Below, piece after piece: positions 6,168-14,130 of a stretch of 34,530 bases of DNA. The notes beneath the pieces are model-generated. The model saw nothing but the letters and a program-made list of their open reading frames with translations. It had not been told where the DNA came from and ran no database searches. Source of the stretch: Oscillospiraceae bacterium (lineage in GTDB: Bacteria > Bacillota_A > Clostridia > Oscillospirales > CAG-272); contig SVSF01000005.1 of NCBI GenBank assembly GCA_015064425.1, positions 1 through 34,530 of the forward strand. The letters are read 5' to 3'. A program made the translations under genes and the position numbers. The number at the start of each line of letters is the position of its first letter. Within the stretch, counting starts at the first letter, position 1.

Positions 6168-8504
6168 ATGTTCGAAAATTACAAGATCTTTAATTACGAA
6201 CTTGCAGGACGTCCCCTTTCCGTTGAAACGGGTAAACTTGCAGGTCTCGCAAACGGCTCTTGCCTCATTCGTTACGGTGAGACAGTTATTCTCGCTTCCG
6301 CAACAGCATCTCCCAAGCCCCGTGACGGTATCGATTTTCTTCCCCTTTCGGTTGATTTCGAAGAACGTCTCTATGCAGTAGGCAAGATCCCCGGCGGTTA
6401 CCTCAAGAGAGAAGGCAGACCTTCCGAAAAGGCTATCCTCACATCCAGAGTTATCGACCGCCCCATCCGTCCTCTTTTCCCCAAGGATCTGAGAAATGAC
6501 GTAAACCTTAACCTTATGGTACTTTCCGTTGACCCAGACTGCTCTCCCGAGATCACGGCAATGATAGGCGCATCTATCGCCCTCTCCATTTCCGATATTC
6601 CGTGGAACGGTCCCGTAGCAGGCGTATTTATGGGTCTCGTTGACGGTAAGATCATCGTTAACCCCACCAGTGCCGAAAGAGAAAACAGCTGTCTTGAGCT
6701 TACCGTTGCGGGAAGCAGCAAGAAGGTAGTTATGATAGAAGCAGGTGCAAAGGAAGTTGACGACGACACCATGTTCACCGCTATCATGCAGGCTCATGAG
6801 GAGATCAAAAAGCTTTGTGAATTTATCGACGGTATCGTTGCCGAGGTAGGTAAGACAAAGTTTGAATATCCTTCCTGCGAGCTTGACCACGAAATGTTCG
6901 ACAAGGTATTCGACTTCTGCGAGAAAGATCTTATGTTCGCTCTCGACACAGACGACAAAAACGTTCGTGATGAAAGAATTCTCCCTATCCGCGATGCTAT
7001 CGTTGAAAAGTTCAGCGAAGAGTATCCCGAGATCGAAGCTATAATGGAAGAGCTTATGTACAAGCTCCAGAAGAAGATAGTTCGCCGTTGGCTTCTCGTT
7101 GACAAAAAGCGTGTTGACGGAAGACGTCTTGACGAGATCCGTCCTCTCGCTGCTGAAGTCGGATTCCTTCCCAGAGTACACGGCTCCGGTATCTTCACCA
7201 GAGGTCAGACTCAGGCTATGACTATTGCTACTCTCGGTTCCATCAGCGATGCACAGATGCTTGACGGTATCGATGAAGAAGAATCCAAGCGTTACATGCA
7301 CCATTATAATATGCCCGGTTTCTCCGTCGGAGATGCTAAGTCCTCCAGAAGCCCCGGCAGACGTGAGATCGGCCACGGCGCTCTTGCCGAAAGATCCCTT
7401 CTCCCCGTTCTTCCCTCCGTTGAGGAATTCCCTTACGCGATCCGCTGCGTATCCGAGATCGTAAGCTCTAACGGTTCTACATCTCAGGCATCCGTCTGCG
7501 GTTCCACCCTTGCACTTATGGATGCGGGTGTTCCGATCAAGGCTCCCGTTGCAGGTATCTCCTGCGGTCTTATTACAGAAGAAGACGGAAGCTTTATGAC
7601 TATGATAGACATTCAGGGTCTTGAAGACTTCTACGGAGATATGGACTTTAAGGTAGCAGGTACTCACAAGGGTATTACCGCTATTCAGATGGACCTTAAG
7701 ATAGACGGTCTTACTCCCGAAATAATCAAGGAAGCGCTCGAAGTGACTCATAAGGGCCGCGACTATATCATTGACGAAGTAATCCTCAAGGCAATAGAAG
7801 CGCCCAGAGCAGAGGTATCCAAATACGCTCCCAAGATGATCACAATGAAGATCAACCCCGATAAGATCCGCGAAGTAATCGGTTCCGGCGGTAAGGTTAT
7901 CCAGAAGATCGTTGCAGATACAGGTGCAAAGATCGACATTGAGGATGACGGTTCCATCTTTATTTCCGCAGTTAACCGTGACAGCGCAGATGCTGCACAG
8001 CAGATAATTGCAGGTATCGTATTTGAGCCCGAAGTAGGGGCTATATACAATGCAAAGGTAACGAGAATAATCCCCATCGGTGCTTTCGTTGAATACGCAC
8101 CCGGAAAGGAAGGTCTCGTACACATCTCCAAAATAGCTTATGAGAGAGTTGAAAAAGTAGAAGACGTTCTCAACATCGGTGACGAATGTCTCGTTAAGTT
8201 CCTCGGAATCGACGAAAAGGGAAGAGCAAACCTCTCCAGAAAAGACGCTATGCCTAAGCCTGAAGGTTTCGTTGAAAGACCCGAAAGAGGCGAAAGACGC
8301 GAGGGCGGCAACAGACGTGATGACAGACCCAGAAACAACAACGGTGGACGCCGTCACGAGGATTCTCCCAAGCCCAGATACGAGCAGAAGAAGGCCGAAG
8401 AAGAGATAAAGGCTGTGCCCGTAGTTGAAGAGAAGAAAGCTGAACCTGCAGTTGAGGAAAAGACTGAAGAAAAGAAGGGTCTTTTCGGATTCTTTAAGAA
8501 ATAA
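6168..8504 (+). CDS. pnp: Polyribonucleotide nucleotidyltransferase (PNPase)
   Basis: Phosphorolytic 3'-5' exoribonuclease, a trimer of the RNA degradosome. Two RNase PH domains flank an all-helical domain (about 1-550; GRREIGHGALAERSL in the second). A KH domain follows (about 561-620, IREVIGSGGKVIQKI), then an S1 domain (about 624-691, GAFVEYAPGKEGLVHIS). At 778 residues it is longer than the usual ~700. The extra tail begins with an Arg/Gly/Asn-rich RNA-binding-like stretch (GERREGGNRRDDRP), continues with Lys/Glu/Pro/Val repeats and ends in the hydrophobic-basic GLFGFFKK, which resembles an amphipathic membrane-contact tip. AGGAGG lies 6 bp before ATG 6168. Confidence 0.97.
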   Translation: MFENYKIFNYELAGRPLSVETGKLAGLANGSCLIRYGETVILASATASPKPRDGIDFLPLSVDFEERLYAVGKIPGGYLKREGRPSEKAILTSRVIDRPIRPLFPKDLRNDVNLNLMVLSVDPDCSPEITAMIGASIALSISDIPWNGPVAGVFMGLVDGKIIVNPTSAERENSCLELTVAGSSKKVVMIEAGAKEVDDDTMFTAIMQAHEEIKKLCEFIDGIVAEVGKTKFEYPSCELDHEMFDKVFDFCEKDLMFALDTDDKNVRDERILPIRDAIVEKFSEEYPEIEAIMEELMYKLQKKIVRRWLLVDKKRVDGRRLDEIRPLAAEVGFLPRVHGSGIFTRGQTQAMTIATLGSISDAQMLDGIDEEESKRYMHHYNMPGFSVGDAKSSRSPGRREIGHGALAERSLLPVLPSVEEFPYAIRCVSEIVSSNGSTSQASVCGSTLALMDAGVPIKAPVAGISCGLITEEDGSFMTMIDIQGLEDFYGDMDFKVAGTHKGITAIQMDLKIDGLTPEIIKEALEVTHKGRDYIIDEVILKAIEAPRAEVSKYAPKMITMKINPDKIREVIGSGGKVIQKIVADTGAKIDIEDDGSIFISAVNRDSADAAQQIIAGIVFEPEVGAIYNAKVTRIIPIGAFVEYAPGKEGLVHISKIAYERVEKVEDVLNIGDECLVKFLGIDEKGRANLSRKDAMPKPEGFVERPERGERREGGNRRDDRPRNNNGGRRHEDSPKPRYEQKKAEEEIKAVPVVEEKKAEPAVEEKTEEKKGLFGFFKK

Positions 8505-8514
8505 TTGATTTCTG

Positions 8515-8549
8515 AAGGACAGCCTGAAGTACAGACTGTCCTTTGTTTT
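8515..8549 (+). terminator. Intrinsic terminator after pnp
   Basis: AAGGACAG (8515-8522) pairs with CTGTCCTT (8536-8543), followed by TGTTTTC. It lies between the pnp stop and the ribosome binding site of the PHP gene, so it would attenuate rather than isolate that gene. Confidence 0.6.
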
Positions 8550-8566
8550 CTGCAAGGAGGTATATT

Positions 8567-9250
8567 ATGAATAAACGTTTTCTTATTGAGCTTCACAGTC
8601 ATACCGTTCAGGGAAGTATTTGCGGCAGAGGTGATGCAACGTTTCACGTTAAACACTACCACGAGCTGGGATATTCCGGCATGGTATTTACCGACCACTT
8701 TCTTAACCACGGATGCCGCGTACCTTCCGACATAAGTTGGGAGGAAAAGGTGGAGATGTTCTGCTCCGGCTACGACGAGGCGCTTGAATATGCCAAATCT
8801 ATCGGATTCCACGCATACGTCGGATGGGAATGGGGATACGATTGCATCGAAGTTCTCACCTATGGTCTTGACAAACAGTGGCTTCTCGAGCATCCCGACA
8901 TTAACAAGATTCCCGTTGAGCAGTATTGCGCGCTTGCAAGAGAGGGCGGCGCATTCCTTGCACAGCCCCATCCTTACAGAGAAAACTATCCCATAATCAA
9001 ACTCGCTCCAAGACATGTTCACGCTCTTGAAGTACTGAATGCAAATAATAATGATTTTTCAAACGGACTTGCAGACCATTTGGCAGATGCGTACGGTCTT
9101 ATAAAGACCTGCGGATCCGATAACCACAACGGGATACAGCATAAATATTGGGCACTTGCTCTTAAAGAAGAGCCCACCTCATACGAAAAGCTTTTGTCTC
9201 TTCTCAGAGAAGGCAATCACGAGTTCGTATTAAAATCCGACGAAACATAA
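8567..9250 (+). CDS. PHP-domain phosphoesterase
   Basis: A 227-residue metal-dependent hydrolase of the polymerase and histidinol phosphatase superfamily; substrate unknown. Metal-binding motifs: ELHSHT (His10, His12), FTDHF (Asp43-His44), a Glu in YVGWEWGYD, AQPHPYRE and CGSDNHNG near the C-terminus. There is no polymerase or other fused domain. The start is ATG 8567 (MNKRFLIELH) behind a perfect AAGGAGG; an upstream in-frame codon at 8543 lies in the pnp terminator and is unlikely. The gene ends against a strong bidirectional terminator. Confidence 0.85.
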   Translation: MNKRFLIELHSHTVQGSICGRGDATFHVKHYHELGYSGMVFTDHFLNHGCRVPSDISWEEKVEMFCSGYDEALEYAKSIGFHAYVGWEWGYDCIEVLTYGLDKQWLLEHPDINKIPVEQYCALAREGGAFLAQPHPYRENYPIIKLAPRHVHALEVLNANNNDFSNGLADHLADAYGLIKTCGSDNHNGIQHKYWALALKEEPTSYEKLLSLLREGNHEFVLKSDET

Positions 9251-9251
9251 A

Positions 9252-9287
9252 AAAGGCTGATAAACTCAAAAGAGTTTATCAGCCTTT
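9252..9287. terminator. Bidirectional intrinsic terminator
   Basis: Perfect 16-bp stem (9252-9267 with 9272-9287), AAAA loop, A-run on the left and T-rich sequence on the right. It serves the convergent PHP gene (+) and Fur-family gene (-); its right arm touches the Fur-family stop codon. Confidence 0.92.
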
Positions 9288-9687
9288 ATTTTCTGCATTC
9301 CTTGCACAACCCGTAGAATACGGTCTTTTCCCTGTCAAGAATGAAATCGTGCTCCGCTTCTATATGCTCTGCCACACCATGCATCTCATGGCATTCCATA
9401 TGAAGGAGCTTACCGCATTCCGTGCACTTGAGATGATAGTGATCGTCTCTGCAATCAGGACACTCCTCCTTAAGCTGGTAGCAGGCAAGAGTTCCGTCAT
9501 CTATATAGTAACGATGAAGCAGGCCTTCCTCACACATTCTGTCAAGTTGTCTGTATACGGTAGAAAGTCCTATACCGATGCCCTTATGCCTAAGATATTC
9601 GTATATCTCCGAAACGGTCGCATGTCTGTATCTGTTTTGTCCGAGATAGCTTTCGATCGCCTCTCTCTGTTTGGTCTTGTACGCCAT
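9286..9687 (-). CDS. Fur-family metal-responsive repressor
   Basis: A 133-residue transcription factor of the Fur/Zur/PerR superfamily. An N-terminal winged helix (VSEIYEYLRHKG, IGLSTVYRQLDRM, about 24-51) precedes a metal/dimer domain with H83, H85, C88xxC91, C99-H100, H113 and C128xxC131. An extra C76xxC79 is present. The two CxxC pairs form the usual structural zinc site. Motifs do not decide between Fur, Zur and PerR; the CGKLLHMEC segment leans slightly to Zur. The start is ATG 9687 with AAAAGGA upstream; a longer frame beginning at 9747 overlaps its own promoter. Next to dpaB on the same strand, but with its own promoter. Confidence 0.9.
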   Translation of the reverse strand: MAYKTKQREAIESYLGQNRYRHATVSEIYEYLRHKGIGIGLSTVYRQLDRMCEEGLLHRYYIDDGTLACYQLKEECPDCRDDHYHLKCTECGKLLHMECHEMHGVAEHIEAEHDFILDREKTVFYGLCKECRK

Positions 9688-9718
9688 ATAAAGATTCCTT
9701 TTGCTTTTTTCGTCCTTT

Positions 9719-9747
9719 ATTCTATCACATACTTCACCCTCTGTCAA
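9719..9747 (-). promoter_or_regulatory. Sigma-A promoter of the Fur-family gene, inside the dpaB 3' end
   Basis: On the minus strand TTGACA (9742-9747), 17-bp spacer, TAGAAT (9719-9724). The minus-35 hexamer is formed by the last codons of dpaB (M-I-D-R-G-stop). This gives the repressor vegetative transcription independent of the sporulation genes upstream. Confidence 0.8.
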
Positions 9748-10309
9748 TCATTCCGAAAAGAGGTTGATACTGTTTGCCATGGAGTGCCATATCAAGACAT
9801 ATTGGAAGCGCTTTAAAATCGCTGATAAGAGAGTAGGGCTTCCTTTGCGGATCATCCTGATAAAGGGGTAGGAAATATACGTTCTTTTTTTCGAGCATTG
9901 CCCCTATATTTTTGAGATTTGCGGACAGAGCGTCATTACTGCACAAAGCAAGAAGGACCGGACTTTCATTTCTCAGCTGCGCCTTTATTGCCATAGTCAC
10001 TGAGCTGTCGGTGATCCCCTGAGCGCATTTGGCAAGCGTATTGCCTGTGCAGGGAGCGACCACAAGAGCATCGAGCTTGATCTGAGGACCGAATTTTTCC
10101 GCCTCTACCACAGAATGAACAGGTCCCTTTCCGCAAATTTTTATTATCTTCTGTCTGAAAGCTTCCGCGGTACCGAATCTTGTGTCCGTGGAAAAAACTC
10201 TTTCGCTGACAATGGGCAATATATCGTGCCCCGCTTCTGCAAGTGTCTTCATCTGCTCCAAGGAGCGTTCATGAGTGCAGAAGGATGCGCAGAACGCATA
10301 TCCTATCAT
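9734..10309 (-). CDS. dpaB: Dipicolinate synthase subunit B
   Basis: 191-residue flavoprotein-like subunit (SpoVFB) that with DpaA oxidises dihydrodipicolinate to dipicolinic acid, the spore-core calcium chelator. Family landmarks: N-terminal GYAFCASFCTHERSLEQM, IVSERV, DALVVAPCTGNTLAKCAQGITD, SPVLLALCSNDALS and YFLPLYQDDPQRKPYSLISD. The start ATG 10309 lies one base after the dpaA stop, so the two are translationally coupled. Its last codons double as the promoter of the Fur-family gene. Confidence 0.95.
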   Translation of the reverse strand: MIGYAFCASFCTHERSLEQMKTLAEAGHDILPIVSERVFSTDTRFGTAEAFRQKIIKICGKGPVHSVVEAEKFGPQIKLDALVVAPCTGNTLAKCAQGITDSSVTMAIKAQLRNESPVLLALCSNDALSANLKNIGAMLEKKNVYFLPLYQDDPQRKPYSLISDFKALPICLDMALHGKQYQPLFGMIDRG

Positions 10310-10310
10310 A

Positions 10311-11168
10311 TTATGCCTCCGAATAAATTATTTTGTTTATACAGTCGCAGATTATTCTTCCTGCGCTTACGGGACTGCAGATACCGGGCAATCCTCTTGC
10401 CTCTATCAATCTTATTCCGCAGTCGGCAGCTGCCTCTTTGTCTGCCCCTCCGGGGAGAGAAGCCAGCTCCAACAAAGTGCTTCCTTTTTTCATTGCGGAC
10501 AGCTGCTCCTTAAAGAGTATTGTCTTAGGCACCGTATTTATTACAAGATCGTACCTGTGAAGTCCTTCAAGCTGAGTTATATCCGAATAAAAATAAGAAC
10601 AGCTCTCAAGCATGGCAAATATTTCGTCCCGCCTTGCGTAAACCGTAAAATTGTTTCCGAAGCCGTGGAGTAACCGCGCAAGTGCCTTGCCTATCCTTCC
10701 GTAGCCCAATATTGCTGTTTTTGTATCTTTTAAGCTGGTAGGAAGCTCTCTTAAGATTATTTCGATCGCTGCCTCCGCCGTAAGCTGAGCGTTTAAAATG
10801 GCAAAATCTTCTCTCTTGGAATAGTCGTGTATCTTATTTGGCAGTCTGCCTATAAGCTCATCGACCTTTCCGCAGAATATCTCACTTTTCACGTCAATTT
10901 CTTTTAAAATGTCCTCGATATATATCTGTCCTTTATACGTGGGTGTATTAAGAAATTCTCCCTTACGGTAGGGAATTGGAAGGAGAATATAGTCTGCCTC
11001 CTTCAGATCATTTTCCACGTCCTCCGATATAAGCTCTTCGTTATCCTCGGTAACAGATCTGTCAAAACCGTATACCCTGCAGCCGTAGCCCTTTTTGACA
11101 AATGACTCTGCCGCGTGTATATATCTTTTATCTCCACCGAGTATAAGAAGCTTTTTGTCTTTTTTCAT
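10311..11168 (-). CDS. dpaA: Dipicolinate synthase subunit A
   Basis: 285-residue NAD(P)-dependent dehydrogenase subunit (SpoVFA). N-terminal LLILGGDKRYIHAAE and a central Rossmann motif TAILGYGRIGKALARLL (about 152-168), then DLVINTVP, LLELASLPGG and ARGLPGICSPVSAG. RBS GGAGGAT at good spacing before ATG 11168. With dpaB it marks the organism as a sporulator; expression is expected in the mother cell late in sporulation, which a candidate sigma-K minus-10 upstream would fit. Confidence 0.95.
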   Translation of the reverse strand: MKKDKKLLILGGDKRYIHAAESFVKKGYGCRVYGFDRSVTEDNEELISEDVENDLKEADYILLPIPYRKGEFLNTPTYKGQIYIEDILKEIDVKSEIFCGKVDELIGRLPNKIHDYSKREDFAILNAQLTAEAAIEIILRELPTSLKDTKTAILGYGRIGKALARLLHGFGNNFTVYARRDEIFAMLESCSYFYSDITQLEGLHRYDLVINTVPKTILFKEQLSAMKKGSTLLELASLPGGADKEAAADCGIRLIEARGLPGICSPVSAGRIICDCINKIIYSEA

Positions 11169-11240
11169 AGAAGCATCCTCCGCTCCGCTTTCCTTTCTTT
11201 ATCTCATCCGAGTTTTGGGGAGCAAGACCGCTCCTCACTT

Positions 11241-11249
11241 TATTTTATG
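11241..11249 (-). promoter_or_regulatory. Candidate sigma-K minus-10 for dpaAB
   Basis: CATAAAATA on the minus strand fits the sigma-K minus-10 CATANNNTA, about 70 bp before dpaA. No convincing minus-35 AC was identified at fixed spacing. Suggestive only. Confidence 0.35.
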
Positions 11250-11286
11250 CGAATGTCCTCCGCTCTGACAGCCTTTTCTTTATTTA

Positions 11287-11314
11287 TTGACATCTTTTCT
11301 CTTTCTGTTATAAT
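11287..11314 (+). promoter_or_regulatory. Sigma-A promoter of hprK
   Basis: TTGACA (11287-11292), 16-bp spacer, extended minus-10 TGTTATAAT (hexamer 11309-11314), 28 bp before the hprK start. Confidence 0.85.
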
Positions 11315-11342
11315 ATACTTATAAAACAACGCGGAGGTAAAT

Positions 11343-12293
11343 ATGCAGGAACGTACATATACAGTAAAGCTAAAAAAGATAATAGATGAATTTTCCCTTG
11401 AGACGCTTTTTGTTCCCGAAGGCGACGTATTGATCAGACGTTCTGACCTGAGCCGTCCCGGACTTGCTCTTGCGGGATTCTTCCAGCACTACGATGCGGA
11501 TAGAGTACATCTTATCGGTCATAATGAGCACGACTATATAAACAGTCTTACTCCGGAGGAAAGAACGAAGCATATCCGTGATTTCTTTGCAACTTCTCCC
11601 GTAACCGTTATTTTTACCTCATCTCTGCCTGTCAGCGATGAAATTCTGGCTCTTGCAAAAGAATACAATGTTCCGATACTCCGTACACACCGTGCCGCAT
11701 CTGAATTTATGGCGGCACTCATTGCTTCTCTTACTATGGCGCTTGCTCCCAGACTTACGATGCACGGCGTTTTTGTAGAGGTCTACGGCGAGGGTATGCT
11801 GATCCTCGGTGACAGCGGTATTGGAAAAAGCGAGACAGCCATCGAACTTGTAAAAAGAGGACACCGTCTTATTGCAGACGATGCGGTAGAGATCAAAAAA
11901 GCTTCGGCAAAAACTCTTATCGGCTCCGCTCCTCAGATAATCCGACATTACGTTGAGCTTCGCGGTATAGGCATCGTGGACGTCAAACGTATATTCGGTA
12001 TGGGTTCTATCAAGGATGTTGAAAAGGTAGATATGGTCATTCATCTTGAGCCATGGGAAGAAGGAAAGCTTTACGACCGCTTCGGCCTCGACTCTCATAC
12101 GGAAGAGATAATGGGTATATCTGTGCCCGAGATAACGATTCCCGTTCGCCCCGGAAGAAACCTTGCGGTAATTCTTGAGATCGCGGCTATGAACAACAGA
12201 CAAAAGAAGATGGGCTACGATACTGCGGTAGAATTCAATAATAAGCTTATGGAAAGAATGACTAATCCCGAAAAATTTGAGGATGAAGAATAA
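11343..12293 (+). CDS. hprK: HPr kinase/phosphorylase
   Basis: Phosphorylates and dephosphorylates HPr at Ser46, the carbon catabolite switch of Firmicutes; 316 residues, normal length. The N-terminal MurF-like domain spans 1-130. The catalytic core shows HGVFVEVYG (141-149), P-loop GDSGIGKS (156-163), LIADDAVEI (177-185) and the family signature ELRGIGIVDV (205-214). RBS GCGGAGG. It stands as a single gene between its own promoter and a terminator, not in the hprK-lgt or hprK-murB-rapZ-yvcK-whiA arrangements common elsewhere in Firmicutes. Confidence 0.97.
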   Translation: MQERTYTVKLKKIIDEFSLETLFVPEGDVLIRRSDLSRPGLALAGFFQHYDADRVHLIGHNEHDYINSLTPEERTKHIRDFFATSPVTVIFTSSLPVSDEILALAKEYNVPILRTHRAASEFMAALIASLTMALAPRLTMHGVFVEVYGEGMLILGDSGIGKSETAIELVKRGHRLIADDAVEIKKASAKTLIGSAPQIIRHYVELRGIGIVDVKRIFGMGSIKDVEKVDMVIHLEPWEEGKLYDRFGLDSHTEEIMGISVPEITIPVRPGRNLAVILEIAAMNNRQKKMGYDTAVEFNNKLMERMTNPEKFEDEE

Positions 12294-12295
12294 GA

Positions 12296-12338
12296 AAAAG
12301 CGTTTTTGACCTATTGTCAAAAACGCTTTTCTGTTTTT
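12296..12338. terminator. Bidirectional intrinsic terminator
   Basis: Perfect 15-bp stem: 12296-12310 with 12316-12330, 5-nt loop, A-run before and CTGTTTTTT after. Lies between the convergent hprK (+) and RNHCP (-) genes. Confidence 0.9.
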
Positions 12339-12349
12339 TGAAAGGAATT

Positions 12350-12682
12350 TTAATCCCTGCAAACACTTAATTTTATGATAAGGTTTATGTCATCGGGCTG
12401 AACTTTTGCATCATGTGCAGCCTTATTTCGCTTTACTGCGCCGCACTTATCGCATTTGTAAACTATCATATATCCGCGCCGGGCATCAGTTTCTACCCTT
12501 ACCGGTCTGAGAGTTCCTCCGCAGTTGCTCATTCTGTCACCCGGATTTTCATCAAGATGAAGAGAGCAAAGACATCTGGGACAGTGATCTCTGCAGCTTC
12601 CTCTTCCGAGAGGTTCTACCTTAAGTCCGCAGTTTGAGCACACGAATCCTTCGTCAATTTTTGTAAATCTTTTTATTTCCAT
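12350..12682 (-). CDS. RNHCP-domain zinc-ribbon protein
   Basis: A 110-residue protein of the small RNHCP family (here RDHCPRCLCSLHLDENPGDR), function unknown. Cysteine pairs FVCSNCGL, HCPRCLCS, NCGG and YKCDKCGAV suggest two zinc ribbons. The start is ATG 12682 with GAGGA at proper spacing. An in-frame ATG overlapping the mnmE stop as ATGA is possible but has no ribosome binding site. It lies 8 bp after mnmE, so it is the last gene of the mnmE transcript; a tie to tRNA modification or translation is only inferred from context. Confidence 0.85.
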   Translation of the reverse strand: MEIKRFTKIDEGFVCSNCGLKVEPLGRGSCRDHCPRCLCSLHLDENPGDRMSNCGGTLRPVRVETDARRGYMIVYKCDKCGAVKRNKAAHDAKVQPDDINLIIKLSVCRD

Positions 12683-12690
12683 AAGTGTCC

Positions 12691-14076
12691 TCATTTTCCG
12701 ACGCAAAATCTGTGGAATATGTTGTTGACAAGCTCCTCGCTTATCTGTCTTCCGTCAAGCTCGGAAATATCTTCCATAGCGCCCTCTATATCAAAACAAG
12801 CTATATCCTGAGTATGCCCCGCTAAAAGAGCATCCCTTGCTCTCACAAGCTTTTCAACTGCCGAACGAAGGGAGGCATTCTGTCTTGCATTGGATATTAC
12901 CGCAGTGCTTGAATAGTCTATATCGCCTTCCACAAAGAGCTTTTCGCAAAGCTCTTTTACCTTGTCCATACCGATATTTTCCTTTGCGGACACCTCTACT
13001 GTGTTTTCAAAAAGTCTCCTTATTTTATCGGTATCCGCTTTCTTTTCAAGATCGCATTTGTTAAGGAGAGCGATAAGGCTTTTTTCCTTTGCTCTTTCCT
13101 TGAGTATCTCAATAAAGCTCTCATCCTCTTCCGTAAGGGGAACGGAGGAATCAAAAACGGCTATAACGAGCTCTGCCTCTTCAAGCTTTTTAACGGATCT
13201 TTCAATGCCGAGACTCTCGACTCTGTCCTCCGTATTGTTTCTTATGCCTGCTGTATCGCAAAGATTCAATATTATCTTTCCAACCACCGCTTTTTCCTCA
13301 ATAGTGTCTCTCGTTGTACCCGCAAGCTCGGTTACGATTGCTCTGTCTTCACCTAATATGGAATTAAGTACCGAGGATTTGCCCGTATTGGGTCTGCCGA
13401 CTATAACAGTCTTTATACCCTCGTTTATTGCCTTTCCGCTTCTGTAGCTTGAAAGGAGCTTCTCTGCTCTTGCAATGATCTCAGATAGTCTTTCAAGAAT
13501 CTCGGGAGAACTTATATCGTTCAGATCCTCATCGGGAAAATCTATATATACGTAGGCACTTGAAACAAGCTCTAAAAGTTCACTGTATATAGAATCTATC
13601 TCTCTTGACAGTCTTCCTCCCGTCTGTGCCGATGCCAGCATAAGCTTTTCGCGGCTCTCCGCATCTATAAGTTCAATGACCGCTTCTGCCTGAGAAAGAG
13701 ACATTTTTCCCGCGAGAAAGGCTCTTTTTGTGAATTCACCAGGACCTGCAGGCACTGCACCCGCACATAATACCGCCTCAAGTACAAGGGAAGAAAGAAG
13801 TATTCCTCCGTGACAGCTTATTTCTACAGTATCCTCACCTGTAAAGGAGCGAGGACCCTTAAAATAGGTTGCCAGTCCCGTGTCAATTATTTTTCCCTCG
13901 TGAAGGATATTTCCGAATACCGCTTCGTTGGGTCTTATACTATAGCTGTCTTTACCGTTTACCGGGAAAAAAACCTTATCCGCAACGGAGAAAGCTTCCT
14001 CACCGGATATTCTGATCACCGCGATACCGCCCTTGCCGTAGGGTGTCGATATTGCGGCAACGGTACTGTTGTTCAT
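12691..14076 (-). CDS. mnmE: tRNA modification GTPase MnmE (TrmE)
   Basis: With MnmG installs the carboxymethylaminomethyl group on U34 of certain tRNAs. 461 residues. The N-terminal formyl-THF-binding domain (1-118) starts with STVAAISTPYGKGGIAVIRISG. The inserted G domain has G1 GRPNTGKS (227-234), the GTTRDT loop (253-258), DTAG (274-277) and NKCDL. The protein ends in FCVGK, the family's FC(I/V)GK motif with catalytic Cys. RBS CGGAGGAAAG. Same strand and origin-proximal position as in B. subtilis, but mnmG and rsmG do not follow. Confidence 0.97.
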   Translation of the reverse strand: MNNSTVAAISTPYGKGGIAVIRISGEEAFSVADKVFFPVNGKDSYSIRPNEAVFGNILHEGKIIDTGLATYFKGPRSFTGEDTVEISCHGGILLSSLVLEAVLCAGAVPAGPGEFTKRAFLAGKMSLSQAEAVIELIDAESREKLMLASAQTGGRLSREIDSIYSELLELVSSAYVYIDFPDEDLNDISSPEILERLSEIIARAEKLLSSYRSGKAINEGIKTVIVGRPNTGKSSVLNSILGEDRAIVTELAGTTRDTIEEKAVVGKIILNLCDTAGIRNNTEDRVESLGIERSVKKLEEAELVIAVFDSSVPLTEEDESFIEILKERAKEKSLIALLNKCDLEKKADTDKIRRLFENTVEVSAKENIGMDKVKELCEKLFVEGDIDYSSTAVISNARQNASLRSAVEKLVRARDALLAGHTQDIACFDIEGAMEDISELDGRQISEELVNNIFHRFCVGK

Positions 14077-14100
14077 TTTCTTTCCTCCGAAAAGTTTTTT

Positions 14101-14123
14101 GGCGTACGCATAAGACGTACGCC
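14101..14123 (-). other. Intergenic hairpin between jag and mnmE
   Basis: GGCGTACG (14101-14108) and CGTACGCC (14116-14123), 7-nt loop. On the transcribed minus strand it is followed by AAAAAACTTTTC, not a U-run, so it is not a clear terminator for jag. The core resembles the hairpin after rpsO (5962-5986). Confidence 0.5.
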
Positions 14124-14130
14124 GTTATTT

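Noticed and set aside
6123..8555. Open frame of 810 codons on the minus strand opposite pnp
   Set aside because: Antisense shadow of a well-supported pnp; no ribosome binding site, cysteine- and phenylalanine-rich composition, no family motif.
9688..9747. Longer start for the Fur-family protein
   Set aside because: It would begin in the minus-35 of the gene's own promoter, upstream of the transcription start.
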